A DNA stretch of 64,000 nucleotides from Paraphysoderma sedebokerense (GCA_025602915.1 JAHLJZ010000009.1:434001-498000); one strand, 5' to 3'. Numbered from the stretch's first letter, positions 49,322 to 60,739 are shown. Made by a program: numbers and translations. The notes: a model not told the origin generated them from the letters alone.

Positions 49322-50008
49322 ATGATCAGAGAGTTCGTTATACCCGATCAAACTATTCCAACAATGAGATTTCGTAAGAAGCAAACCGTCGATTTCCTAT
49401 CCACAATTCCAACACCCACATCTACCCAACTCATCGCCAAAGTAACCGGTCCAAGAGGGAATAGTCTCCACAACGCCGTATTACCCGACGACACCGAAAT
49501 CGTGGTCACATTGCCCCCTAAATTTCGAAACTTGATATGGGTGAAAAGAGGCAATTATATCATCGTTGAACCGTTGGTGCTAAATGGACCATCTGATAAA
49601 GACTCTTCCGGAGAAGTGGTAACTGGTGTTAAAAATCTGGGAATCTCGGAATCAAAATCAAAATCAAAATCGACAAAAGAGGACGGTGATGATGATGGTG
49701 GAGAAGAGGAATCTAGTGCGCAGGTTGTACAGAATGGTGGAACGGTGAATTCAAAAGTGTTTGGAACGATAGAACACGTTTTGTTTCCTTCTCATATTAA
49801 AGAGTTGACGAAATCTGGAGTGTTCCCGGTTGAATTCACGGCTACTAAAGAATCGAGTTTCGATCACCAGATATTGGATGGGTCGAGTGACGATGAGCTA
49901 GATGATGGGACGAGTGAAGAGGACGAAGATGATTTGGTGTTTGAGAATCCGAATAGGAGGGTTACGGTTGATAGTGGTTCTGAGAGTGAAAGTAGCGAGG
50001 AGGAATGA
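49322..50008 (+). CDS. EIF1AD: EIF1AD-like S1/OB-fold RNA-binding protein
   Basis: Contains one eIF1A-like OB fold and an acidic tail. Seen: KKQTVDFLSTIPTPTSTQLIAKVTGPRGNSLHNAV, EIVVTLPPKFRNLIWVKRGNYIIVEPL, and after a variable insert TIEHVLFPSHIKELTKSGVFPVEF, which matches the human EIF1AD end (LCKDHVRSLQKEGFWPEAF). The tail is Asp/Glu/Ser-rich and ends SESESSEEE. The role of EIF1AD is poorly known; it is a nuclear factor linked to translation and, in humans, late 40S maturation. The gene has no intron. Met at 49364 (MRFRKKQTV) fits the family start better than Met at 49322. A SKSKSKS run (about 49650-49670) comes from a short tandem AATCAA repeat. Its 3' end converges with mL43. Confidence 0.88.
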   Translation: MIREFVIPDQTIPTMRFRKKQTVDFLSTIPTPTSTQLIAKVTGPRGNSLHNAVLPDDTEIVVTLPPKFRNLIWVKRGNYIIVEPLVLNGPSDKDSSGEVVTGVKNLGISESKSKSKSTKEDGDDDGGEEESSAQVVQNGGTVNSKVFGTIEHVLFPSHIKELTKSGVFPVEFTATKESSFDHQILDGSSDDELDDGTSEEDEDDLVFENPNRRVTVDSGSESESSEEE

Positions 50009-50265
50009 GAAAAACATGAAGGATTGAAGGTTTTGATAATATAGATTAATCTTGTAAATATATTAATTTTTAGGAAAAAGGATTCCTTTCGTTGTATCAT
50101 CATTTCGATTTCATCATATACTAAATCACCGCAATCATGACACTCAGTCCTCACATTCATCTCTTTTCCATCCTCCTAAAACCCCCTGACCCCCAAAAGT
50201 ATATACAATCCACCCCACCACCACCCCAAAGTCTATACAGTCTCCTCATCCACCGATTCCCTAAA

Positions 50266-50977
50266 TCACCGGAAAGGACTCCAAATTCCTCGAACAGCTT
50301 CATTCGTACTGACGACTCCACCTTTGGGTATACCGACTTTAGCACCCGTTCCTTCCGTTAACAGTTTCAATCGTTTCGTGATTTCGGGGGGCGACATATT
50401 CGCGAAGGATAACGTTTTCGTCGTTGAGTTTACTGTTCAACCCGAGCAACAAGAAAAATAGAAAAGGAAACAAAAATAATCAAATCAGGTTAATCAAATT
50501 AAGTCAAATCATTATAGCGCACAGGTCAAGTCATGTTGAAATTCCGATATTAAGTTATTGAATTACAATAATGTGAAATTCGGAATCGGTGTACTAGGTA
50601 CTAGATACTTACGGTAAACACCACTCACACAGGGAACTTTAGAAGGCTTAGGAGTCACAATAATTTCGACATGAGGATGTTGAGCCGCGAATTTGAAGAA
50701 ATCTGTCTTCAAGAATTGTCTGTATAGTGATCATCACACATCACATATCATACCCAAATCAAGATTATCATCGGTAATAAAAAACAATCGAATATAGTGT
50801 TATTAGTATCCGGCTGAGATGGAGTGTTTTGGGGTTTAGATAATTTGAAGCACAATAGACTTACATCATACCAGTACTACTGCCGCTACGTTCGCAATAA
50901 TTGAAAACTAATTTTTTCAAGGGATGTATAAAGACGCCGACTCCATTTTTCGCGTGAGATGTTATAGGTTGTGCCAT
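50266..50977 (-). CDS. Mitochondrial large-subunit ribosomal protein mL43
   Basis: A thioredoxin-like L51/S25/CI-B8-domain protein of the mitochondrial ribosome (fungal Mrpl51). Exon 1 (50977 to about 50866) gives NGVGVFIHPLKKLVFNYCERSGSSTGM; exon 2 gives QFLKTDFFKFAAQHPHVEIIVTPKPSKVPCVSGVYR with the conserved HPxVEIxVxPxPxKxP core; exon 3 gives VNSTTKTLSFANMSPPEITKRLKLLTEGTGAKVGIPKGGVVSTNEAVRGIWSPFR, where NMSPxEI and the final GxWSPF are family hallmarks. About 135 residues, a normal length. A CACGTG within GTCACGTGAT lies 109 bp upstream of the ATG (51086-51091). Confidence 0.93.
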
Positions 50978-51513
50978 GGCTCTTAACTATATCTCCGGAT
51001 TCGGGGAGGTGGTATCTATTCGAGTTGATTTTGTCGGATAATCCTGGGTGTCAGAATTGCTAGGAGAGAAAGGTTTGTTTGGTGTCACGTGATTTGTTGT
51101 TTCGTGACTAAATGGTGGACAAGATGTTGTCGGAGTGTTTGAAATTACTGTTATAGAAGTAAACGAGGGAAGAGGAAAATAGGGTTATCTCTTTCAAAAA
51201 GCATTTATTTCAAACACCCCTTTCGAAATTACAAGCATTCACCTCGTTGTGCGCCCAACTTTATACAAGGACTAAGCTACTAGAGTACAAATTAAAGAAC
51301 GACAGAAAAAAAATTGACCCACCAAGAGTATTATCTATATACATTCCCGATATTGCTATTTAACATGCAAATTCCCATGTGTCCCTAAATCCAGGGAATT
51401 CCAACAAAGAATGTGCATAATTTACGCGAACCGACTTCGGATTCCGTTAATTTTGGTATTATTTTTTTCCTTATCCGCACCTACCAGCTTTTTACACACA
51501 ACCAAATTGAAAA
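50978..51513. promoter_or_regulatory. Spacer containing the mL43 promoter and the 3' end of the next minus-strand gene
   Basis: 536 bp, no supported gene. The E-box CACGTG at 51086-51091 sits in GTCACGTGATT. The remainder up to 51513 is AT-rich and probably 3' untranslated sequence of the upstream gene. Confidence 0.5.
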
Positions 51514-53003
51514 CTAAGACGAAGACGTAAAGTCCGCGCAATCTATTACGCCGAAACTATTGACTCTTTTCAGTTTTTGCTGTTTAATCGTTTCTTTCGC
51601 ATTACCCTTCTTGTTCGTGTCAGTAGAGTCCTCCAAGTCTGTGGTTGAAGTAGAGCACATATAATCGTGTTCGACGAAAACTAAAATCTCGGTTGTACTT
51701 TCCGCTTCCGCTTGGGGCTGAGCAGTTTGATCACTCGCATTCATTGACTCGGTCGAGAAAGCTTTAGGGGGCGGAGGTGTGGACGGTGTGGGAGGAAGCG
51801 AAGGGTGGCGGGACACTTTTATCACTACGTCGATGAAAATGGGGTACTGATGAGTGGAGAAGTCAAGTTACGTGTTAGCACCATAGAAAAATTCAGCGAG
51901 ATATTTAGTAACAGCAGGACAAGCTTACCTGTTCCAAATAAATCTGAGCTTCGGGAATCAAAAAGTCTTGAACACAATGGCACGACTTTTGACCAGCTTT
52001 GATTTCGATTAGTATTTTAGAGAGATGATGGTTTTGTTGTAAACCTTTTAGAATAAATGCAAGAGGCAGGAATCGATAAGGTTAGGAGATTGGACAAGAG
52101 CAGCAATTTAAAGATGATCTGATTAAAATTAACGACATACCATTTTTCACCATATCTACGACATTGTCGACGACTGTTTCCAATGTTTTCTTAAAGTTCA
52201 TGGACGCTTTGCCTGAAATTGTGGATTCCTCGACAAGAATGGTGCGGTTAATGTTCTCAACGATAGCTTGTTCAGTTAATCGGGCAATCATGTTGGCATC
52301 GGGGCAGCCAAAGTTACCCTATTACACGAAATTATTAAGATATGAATGGTGGGTGCGTAATTAAGGAGATATACGGAATTAAGCATGAATGAGGATACAT
52401 ACCAAATGTGGGACCTGGATGAAGGAAGTGATGAAAGAAAAGAGAACGAGTTAGTTTGTCGGAAGCGACGGGGGTGATTGGCGGCTGAGCCACACAAGCA
52501 ATCTCTAACTTACCGAAATGAATCCTTCGTAGGCGTCTGGGTCAAGGAAGTAGCTGAAGGAAGATTTGCAGAATTAGTACATTTTTAGTCACACACACTC
52601 CTTTTGTCATTCGCACTCTGCTTTTCTTTTTCAGAGAGAAGAAACAAAACTCCATTGGATGGAATATTATGCCGATTGGGCTGCGCCGACTCGGGGCAAT
52701 TCGGACTGAGGAGATGCATCCCAGGGATATAGGATAGTGGATTAAGAGAAAGAATACATACGTATTATGAACCATGGAGACTTGCTTAAACATGGAGGAT
52801 TCCATTTCACTTCTAAAGATGTCGAGGACTTGATGGCGGCCATGGAATTTGAAGGGACGGGGGGAGGAGGCCAGCAGATCAGGACAGGGGAGAGGGGAAG
52901 CGGAAGGATGCTTCAGGGTGGAGTGGATGGAGAGATGGGCAGGCGAGTGAGGGACGATTGAGAGAGAGGGGATGAATTGGCGGGAGTTGAACTTTGAGTT
53001 CAT
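51514..53003 (-). CDS. Unrecognised conserved-looking protein with a 12-nt micro-exon
   Basis: Six exons splice in frame. The first reads (from Met at 53003, or from MESSMFKQ at about 52803) into MESSMFKQVSMVHNT; exon 2 gives YFLDPDAYEGFIS (about 52555-52515); a 12-nt exon at 52403-52414 adds VPHL; exon 4 gives GNFGCPDANMIARLTEQAIVENINRTI, SGKASMNFKKTLETVVDNVVDMVKN; exon 5 GLQQNHHLSKILIEIKAGQKSCHC; exon 6 YPIFIDVVIKVSRHPSLPPTPS and a Ser/Thr-rich tail ending DCADFTSSS. The middle is compact and looks like a folded domain; the C-terminal 90 residues are disordered with a PPTPSTPPPPK proline stretch. No family is recognised. The Pro/Ser-rich N-terminal extension before MESSM is probably not coding. 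Confidence 0.5.
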
Positions 53004-53164
53004 TTTTGGCCGAGGGATGGCGGGAGAAGTTGGGGAGGAAGGGGAGAGAGGGATCTTTGTGGACAGCATGTGATTTAATCTGAATGAGACACTTTAAGTT
53101 TAGTGTGATTTGTAAGTAAGCAGTGTATAGGGGAGGAATGGTAGTGGGATGTAGTGGATGTAGA

Positions 53165-53167
<3 letters not shown>

Positions 53168-53195
<28 letters not shown>
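53168..53195. repeat. (AG)14 dinucleotide microsatellite
   Basis: Fourteen perfect AG units. It lies between the 51514-53003 gene and MSH2, near further purine- and pyrimidine-rich runs. Confidence 0.95.
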
Positions 53196-53198
<3 letters not shown>

Positions 53199-53214
53199 AT
53201 GGCGCGTTGGCAGC

Positions 53215-53244
53215 GTGGTTCACGGCGGTTCACCGTGGTTCACT
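53215..53244. repeat. Three tandem 10-bp repeats, core GGTTCAC
   Basis: The three units are gtggttcacg, gcggttcacc and gtggttcact; the invariant GGTTCAC recurs at 53217, 53227 and 53237, exactly one helical turn apart. Confidence 0.9.
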
Positions 53245-53921
53245 GGCTGTTTTTAATTTTGTCTACTTGGGGCCAAATGACGCAGGGATTGCGCAATGCG
53301 GGCATGGACAGGGGAGAGTGTAATATCACACTACACTCATGTTGCGGCCCATAGACAGAGTGAATGCCAGTGACTGAAGGAATATGCCAATACATCATGC
53401 AAGTGGCTCTTTGTGCTGCCGTTCCCTCGGGTTCCCTCTCTCTCTGCAAGTGACGTCACTGCCCCACCACGTACACAGCAACTGCCTCTGTCTGTCTGTT
53501 CCCTCTCTGTTCCCTTCCTCATTCCAGTTCTCTCCTCGTGGCGCTCAATTGACCAAGCTCGTCCTTCCCTCCCTCTATTGTCCCTGCCTCCGTATCCCCT
53601 CTGCCACTTGGCTCCTGCCTCACTCACTGTGCCGAGATCCTCCATCCTATAAACAACACTGTGTGCTGTAAAAGAACTACCTAACTTAAATAAAGTGTTG
53701 TCCTATCTGCAGAACCATCGTAAATCATGGCAATTTGAATGAATTTATGTGAACGGTGTCGATCATTCGTGTCGGCCACTCTCCTTTGTCAAGTTCACAC
53801 CATCCATGAAAACAAAAAACAGGATCGCACAACCGTATCATCCTATCACACCTTGGACACACATAAATTATAATTCATTGTGATATTTATCTGCCTCCAA
53901 CTCATATCCTCTCTTGCATCA

Positions 53922-56900
53922 ATGTCATCTGAACGGCCCGATCTCGACTTAGGTAACAGAACACGGTCCTCTCACGGCCTTTACAACCTCTTTCTAGTGG
54001 CTACCGTTTATTGTCAGGAAACTAATCAACATATTGACCTACATGATTGCTGAACAGATTCAAAATCAGAGCAGGGATTCATTTCCTTCTTTAAAGGATT
54101 ACCAGAGGTGAGTTTGCTATCATGCAATCTCTCAAAAACACGCATCCACGCCAAAGAACCCACGGGCTCACATACTTCTCTCCCACTCCCGCAGAAAACT
54201 TCATCAACCATACGACTGTTTGAAAGAAACAACGGGGTATATTTTATGACTGGCCATACTGTCCTTTTGCTTTTTCGCATTATTGACATGTAATCTAGGA
54301 ATACTACAGTGCTCACGGAGATGATGCCCTATACATCGCGAAAGTGCATTACAAAACGGCGACTGTTTTAAAATATCTTGGTGGTAAATGCTGGATTTCT
54401 GCTATAAATCTCATAATTCGCTCTTATCACTAAAACATTTTTGATCTCTGCCAATAGGATCCGATGGCCTTCCCAGTTGCACACTGTCCAAAATGGGCTC
54501 CGACTCTTTCCTTCGCGATTCACTTCTCAACAAACAACTTAAAATCGAAATTTGGGCATTAGCCGAATCTCGACGTCCTAATTCATGGATCCTGTCCAAA
54601 TCTGCCAGTCCGGGCAATCTTGGCGACCTCGAAGATGTCTTGTTTGCAGGTGCATCCGGAATGAGCAGTTCTCCGATTGTCTTGGCGGTAAAACTTTCAA
54701 TCAAAAATGATCAAAGAGTGTGTTCTCTTCAACTCTTACTGCCCAAATTCATCACAAATTCCTAACAGTATTGCAAACACTGCATTGATTCTAAATCATT
54801 CAGATGGTCGGAATTTCATTTGCGGATGCAACGTCCCGTGTCCTTGGTGTAGCCGAATTTATCGACAACGAATTGTATTCCAATTTGGAGTCACTAACCA
54901 TTCAGTTGAGTGTCAAAGAATGTTTGGTTCCTATAGATGAATCTAAAAAGGATTATGAATTGAATAAAATGAAGGGAATGTTGGATCGTTGTGGAGTTGT
55001 CTTGACAGAATGTAAAAAGGGTAAGTCTTGGCTGGCTCAATTCATCGAAATGTTGAAGAATTTAGCAATATTCGAACGTTTCTTTGGAGTGTACATTGAA
55101 TTTTAAAATTAAACTTTTCGGTAGGCGACTTCCAAATCAAAGACGTTGAACAAGATTTGAATCGGCTGATGGGTGACGGAGTTTCGGTAGCGTCGTTACG
55201 TGAGTTGTTTAATTTCTTGGATGATGTCTATCGGCTCAACTCTAATAACATCTTACAATAGCCCAATTCGAACTCAAGAATGCCATGGCAGCTTGTTCTT
55301 GTTTGATCAAATACTTGGCTGTAAGTCTAAACGTCATGAGATCGTTCGATTCATTTCAGATGATTTCTCTCTAACTATTTTCGACTCTTCTTCACATGCC
55401 GTATATCTCTATGACGCAGCTTCTTTCGGATGAATCAAACTTTGGAGAATACAGCTTAACCACCCATGACTTGACGCAATACATGAAACTTGACGCTGCA
55501 GCCGTTGCTGCATTGAATCTAATGCCTGGCCCAAATGATGGTTTGTTTTCTTACTCCTTTCTGGTGGATGCATCGATGATACGAATCCCTGACTCAACGG
55601 ATTTATGTTGTAGGTGCTAACAAAACAATGTCACTTTTCGGGTTACTCAATAAATGTAAAACGTCGCAAGGAACCAGATTGTTAGGGCAATGGTTGAAGC
55701 AGCCGCTAATGAATTTAACCGAGATTGGTACGTTTGGATCCAACCATTAGTCTTATTAGTCTTAAAGCCCGCTAATTTCTGGTCTAATGGCTCCATCAAT
55801 AAATAGAAAAGCGATATAATATTCTTCAATCGTTCATGGATGACACTGAAGTTCGACAAACGTTGCAGGATGATATCCTAAAAGTGATGCCAGATCTACA
55901 TCGTTTGGCGAAAAGATTTCAGAAAGGAAGCGCATCATTACAGGTACTTCTATTACATCTTTTTGAATTTATCATGTCTTCCTTCTCAAACTGACAATCT
56001 ACGGACACTTACTATCCTACGTGATAGGACGTTGTGAGAATATACCAAGTCGTTATTCGTCTTCCTAGCTTCTTCAACGCTTTCGATTCATTCACTGGCG
56101 ACGACGAAAGTAAAACCATTTTGGAAGAAACTTATGTGACAAAGATTAAGGTCAGTTTCAAACTTTGCACTTTTTCTTGGACATCACCTGACGACAATGA
56201 GGAAACTGTTTATAATATACAGGAATATTATCAACATCTGTCGAAACTCCAGGAAATGGTGGAAGAAACAATTGATTTAGAAGCCGTAGAACAACACGAG
56301 TTTAAAATCAAGTCTGACTTTGATGACACTTTGAAAGGTTTTTTATTCGGATTTCTTTTATTCTGGTAAGCAAAGAATTCTCATCTTACATTATTGTCGC
56401 CATTTTTTTTTTGGGAATGAATAGAGTTACATCAACAGTTGGAAGAAATTAAAAATGGAATCGAGCCGGAAGCATTTAATGTAAACTTTTTTTCTTTTTA
56501 TTCGTTTTTATGTCGCCATATTCGTAGAAATATAACGAAACATGTGTAGGTATCTCGACGGTTGAATCTTGAGTTGAACAAAAAACTCAAAGTTGAGAAG
56601 AACTCTATTTATGGGTATCATTTACGTCTGTCTCGTCAGGTACATTTGATTTTCTCTTCAATTCATGGTCTTTATATTGTCTTACTCATTCGCACTCCAA
56701 TTCTATTCCTTTATTTTATTTTTTGGTTATTTGCGTCATCTAGGATTCCACCCACATCCGCAATAAATCGGAATACATTGAACTAGCCACCCAAAAAGCT
56801 GGCGTGTTATTCACCACCTCTAAATTACGTGAATTGAGTAACAGATTTATGAGTTTGTCGAGTGAATATGAAAAGCAGCAAGGGGAGTTGGTAAAAGAGT

Positions 56901-58529
56901 TGATAGGGATCGTTGGTACGTTGCCTTTAATTCCTTGTTGAAGGCTGATAAACGGAGCGACTCAACATTTATGACTTCACATTGAATAGCGACATATTCG
57001 GGTGTAATGGAGCAACTCAATTCTGTGATTGCCCATTTGGATGTTCTCGTCAGGTAAATATCTTTTATCTCGACGAACGTTGAGATTCGTTCTCGAGACT
57101 GTCGCTGGATTGCCGTTAACTTTTCATGCCATTAGTTTTGCCCATGTGTCGCTTCATGCTCCCACGACTTACGTGAGACCTAAATTATTCGAAAAAGGTT
57201 TGTTGCTCTCTTGTCATTTAATCTTCATTTATAAATTGATTAATTAACCTGAATGGAAATGTAGGAAACGGAAATATAATTTTAAAAGATGCCAGACATC
57301 CGTGTTTGGAGGTCCAAGATGATGTGTCTTTTATTGCCAATGACGTTGAAATGATTAGAGGTATGCTATTTTCTTTTTATCCTGTAAAGTTGGAGACGCT
57401 GGTACTTAACAAAGTTAAAATGAATTCGGATAGATCAAAGTGAATTCCAAATCATCACAGGACCGAATTGTGGCGGAAAATCTACTTATATTCGCCAGGT
57501 AAGTTCTCTGCCGTTGTTTCTTTCCAACATCATGCTTATACAATACATTAAAATTGCTGCTACAGATCGGTGTTATCGCTCTCATGGCTCAAATTGGATG
57601 TTTTGTTCCCTGTTCCTCGGCTGAATTGTGTATTGTTGATTCTATTCTTGCTAGAGTTGGCGCAGGTGATAGCCAGTTAAAGGGTGTTTCTACGTTTATG
57701 GCGGAGATGTTGGAAACTGCTGCGATTTTAAAGGTTTGTTTCCATATCTATTCTCGACAAATGATCTAATCTGACATTGATTCTTGATATCACAAACAGT
57801 CTGCGACATCATCTTCTCTCATTATCATTGATGAACTCGGCCGCGGCACCTCCACTTACGACGGATTCGGTCTAGCGTATGCTATCTCGGAACACATCGC
57901 CAAAAACATCAAATGTTTCGCACTCTTCGCTACACACTTCCACGAACTTACCAGCTTATCTGAAGAAATATCGACTGTCAAAAATTTACATGTCGTGGCT
58001 CATATCGGTAGAGAAAAAGAAATTACTTTGTTGTATAAAGTGAAAGAAGGAATTTGTGACCAGAGTTTTGGTATTCATGTTGCCGAGATTACTAAATTTC
58101 CAGAGTCACTGGTGAAGGTGTGTTTTTGGTTTTCGTTTTGTCATGTTGGGATTTGGGTGTGTGGTAGAATTTGAGATATGGTTGACGGATTGTTAATATT
58201 TTTTTTATTGGTAGCTTGCAAAACGAAAAGCAGATGAGTTGGAAGATTTTTCACAGTCGGATCGGGCTACAAAGTGTCCCAAGGAAGTAGTGGAGGTGCG
58301 TTGTTTTGCATCATGGGATTTGTTTCAAATTTATTGACTCTTTCGTGACCTCGATAAATAGGAAGGAACCAATGTCATTGAATCGTTCCTATCTGAATTT
58401 TCGGGCACCGAGAATATAGATTCGATGAAAGAAGAACAAGTAATTGATGTGATTCAGAATTTGAAGGAAAAATATTGGCATCAATTTGAACAAAACGAGT
58501 TCGTCATGGAAGTCGTGAATGGATTGTAA
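53922..58529 (+). CDS. MSH2: DNA mismatch repair protein MSH2
   Basis: The shared subunit of MutS-alpha and MutS-beta, which find base mismatches and small loops. Starts [27 protein letters not shown] (first intron 53953-54058). The mismatch-binding and connector domains follow ([46 protein letters not shown]), then the lever region with [20 protein letters not shown] and [26 protein letters not shown]. The ATPase has P-loop [16 protein letters not shown] (about 57457), [23 protein letters not shown], Walker [22 protein letters not shown] and the ATHFHEL loop; the C-terminal helix ends EVVNGL at 58529. About 17 introns. The P-loop has Cys (codon 57469-57471) where MutS proteins nearly always have Met. 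Otherwise full length. Confidence 0.96.
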
Positions 58530-58839
58530 AGTTTGTAGAGTAACGCGATGAGGAAATTGAACGTTATACGGATACTGTATTATATTATTCATGACATCAG
58601 TGGTTGTATTTAAATGGATCGATCTGATGAGTGGTTTTGTAGGAATGAATATTTAAAGTCACGTGTATTTCTTTTAGCTCTCGCTTTGCTTGCCTCCTAT
58701 GAGTGATGACCCTGTCCCCTGTTCAGAACGAGTATATGCTCCTCAATTTTTCTTCTTTTTGTTCCCCTTTGTGAACTCATGACATGAGCGGCTGATCATT
58801 GATAATTATATCTCATATCAGAAACATGTCCTCACTGTA
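58530..58839. other. Spacer between MSH2 and the basic unknown gene
   Basis: 310 bp without a gene. It has a CACGTG at 58660-58665, within GTCACGTGTA, about 175 bp upstream of the next ATG. Confidence 0.5.
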
Positions 58840-60015
58840 ATGGCGCTGATGGAAAGATCAAATATAGAGTTTATGCCACCGTCCAAGCAAACCTTAAGAC
58901 GATCGCCTCGACAACCAGGTTTCTTGAATTCAAGTTCTTCTCAAAACGAACAAAAGAGTGCAACCGACGCTAAAGTTGTTGAAACATCGGATGTGGGAGT
59001 GTTAAATATGAAGATTAAAAATACGAAAAGTACGGGTACGACAACGACGACGGCAAATAATCGTACGACGGCGGACAAGAAAGTAGGGTTAAAAGAGAAA
59101 CGGAAACGAACTATCACTCAAACGAATGAGTTGATTCAATCCCAACCTATTCATGATACATCTGTTTCTGTTACTTCTATTTCCAAATCTCCAAGGGAGA
59201 AAGAGGCTCCCAAATCCACATCGAAAACGAAATCGACACCGAAACCGACACCGAAAGTTAAACCGCCAAAGGCTGGTTCATCGTCTTTGGCTGTGACGAT
59301 ATCATCGGCATCCACGTTGACTGAAACTGAAAAAGGTACAAAGAACAAAACCCCAAATCCAAGTGAAAGTCAAATTCAAATTTCACCTCAAATTCCACAA
59401 GAACCACCCACCAAACGACTCCGTTCAGCGATTCGTAAAGTCCGATTTTCATCGTCCCCGACCCGTTCAATCAATGCCACAACATACATTACCTACTCTA
59501 AAACCGAATACGACCGTACCATTCCACCCAGCGAATGGTGGCGACGATTCGAAAAAGACGAATTATCAATGGACGAGTATATTGATGTTTATTATCGACT
59601 TGATATTTATAAATTAAAAGAAATGGAGTCTCATATGGATAGTCGATCGAATATAAGACTTGACGTGGTGAATAATGTTCCCGATGGAGTAGATTACGTG
59701 GCTCGTACAAGTTTAAGTGAATTGGAAATGTTGAGTATGGAGAAACTAAAAGTGTTGTTTAGTGTGGGACAAGTACCGGATGAAGTTTGTATGGAGACAT
59801 TGTTGAAAGCTATGGATGATTATGTTGGTCAGATTGGAAGTTCGAAAAAAGCAAAAGGAAAGGGGAAAAAAGGTGCAAAAAAAGTTAAAAATGGTAAAGC
59901 TGGAACTCGAAAAGTAGGGAGAGGTAAAAGGCTTGGTAAAGGTCAACCAGCTCAAAAATCGGATGGCGTTACCGTTAGTACCAAGATGAAATCAAGAAGC
60001 AAGGGGAAGAAGTAA
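58840..60015 (+). CDS. Basic, mostly disordered protein with a conserved central block; function unknown
   Basis: A single-exon gene of 391 residues. Residues 1-185 are Ser/Thr/Lys-rich with a KSTPKPTPK repeat; the tail (345-391) is nearly all Lys, Gly and Ala (KKAKGKGKKGAKKVKNGKAG), as in DNA- or rRNA-binding tails. The centre, residues 195-270, looks conserved: SAIRKVRFSSSPTRSINATTYITYSKTEYDRT, then SEWWRRFEKDELSMDEYIDVYYRLDIYKLKEMESH. KVRF fits the RVxF docking motif for protein phosphatase 1, and the block VxF...YSxxEYDR followed by YKxxEMxxH recalls a poorly studied motif of fungal proteins. Family not assigned. The frame is divergent in composition but keeps normal third-base use. Confidence 0.65.
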   Translation: MALMERSNIEFMPPSKQTLRRSPRQPGFLNSSSSQNEQKSATDAKVVETSDVGVLNMKIKNTKSTGTTTTTANNRTTADKKVGLKEKRKRTITQTNELIQSQPIHDTSVSVTSISKSPREKEAPKSTSKTKSTPKPTPKVKPPKAGSSSLAVTISSASTLTETEKGTKNKTPNPSESQIQISPQIPQEPPTKRLRSAIRKVRFSSSPTRSINATTYITYSKTEYDRTIPPSEWWRRFEKDELSMDEYIDVYYRLDIYKLKEMESHMDSRSNIRLDVVNNVPDGVDYVARTSLSELEMLSMEKLKVLFSVGQVPDEVCMETLLKAMDDYVGQIGSSKKAKGKGKKGAKKVKNGKAGTRKVGRGKRLGKGQPAQKSDGVTVSTKMKSRSKGKK

Positions 60016-60739
60016 CCGACTTTTTGTTTTAGCACCAAGGTACATTTGCTTGAAGCATGAGGTTTGGGTCTATCGATTCATGTGGTTTCCAAAGACGTCT
60101 TCAATGTTCGCACTATTGTTGATTTCGTAGCCTCTACCTCCAATAGTTTCACTTTACATTCGTACTGCTCTTGGCGATATCACACCTACATTGATTTACC
60201 TCCCCTCTGTCCAAACTTCACTCGACCTTTCCATCCAACCGACCACACGTTAAACTTACGTACGTGACACAATCGTAACTATCATCTAAAGCTTTTATTC
60301 CTCCTCGTATATGTAACCTCAACTTATACTCGACTTCTATCCTCCTTATACGATATACTATATGCAATGTAATATGTAATCCCGAATCAAATTATCAAGC
60401 TAGGCAAAAAAGTCTATGGACGATTTACATCTTTGCTTTTATCTGTATAATCATGAGATTTTGATACCCCTAGTGTGTAAATTGTAATTATTAGTGTATG
60501 GATATATTATTTGAAATGATGAAACAGCTCGCTCGAGTTTTTTGGGCCGTCTTTAAAAGAATTTAAGCTTAGACTTAAAAGTTAAGATTCCAATACCTGA
60601 TGGATTTCAAGTGAAAGTTGAACCAATCTAATGTGCATTGGTGAATCATGTATTTCGGTTTGGCAGTATTCAAAATCACAATTTATTTGTTGTGGTTACT
60701 GTAATGAATTTTATTAATTTATACATTATCAATCATTCA
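60016..60739. other. Spacer between convergent genes 58840-60015 and CFAP184
   Basis: 724 bp of AT-rich sequence flanked by two 3' ends. I see no gene, repeat or RNA. A 67-codon frame at 60064-60267 has no domain. Confidence 0.5.

Larger units (their letters stand above)
53004..53921. promoter_or_regulatory. Spacer upstream of MSH2 with repeats and a low-complexity block
   Basis: 918 bp with composition unlike the rest: GC-richer and strongly purine- or pyrimidine-biased from about 52,850 to 53,640. It carries an (AG)14 run (53168-53195), three tandem 10-mers containing GGTTCAC (53215-53244), CT-rich runs (53430-53540) and a palindrome TGACGTCA at 53451-53458. Long open frames here are on both strands and low in complexity, and none is called. 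Confidence 0.6.

Noticed and set aside
49649-49672. AATCAA tandem repeat as a separate repeat element
   Set aside because: It is a short coding repeat (Ser-Lys) inside EIF1AD and explained by the gene.
53123-53671. Several long open frames on both strands upstream of MSH2
   Set aside because: They overlap one another on a low-complexity, strand-biased block and encode RERERE- or Ser/Pro/Leu-rich sequence.
59363-59617. Open frames within the basic-protein gene on other frames and strand
   Set aside because: Shadows caused by biased codon content of the real single-exon gene.
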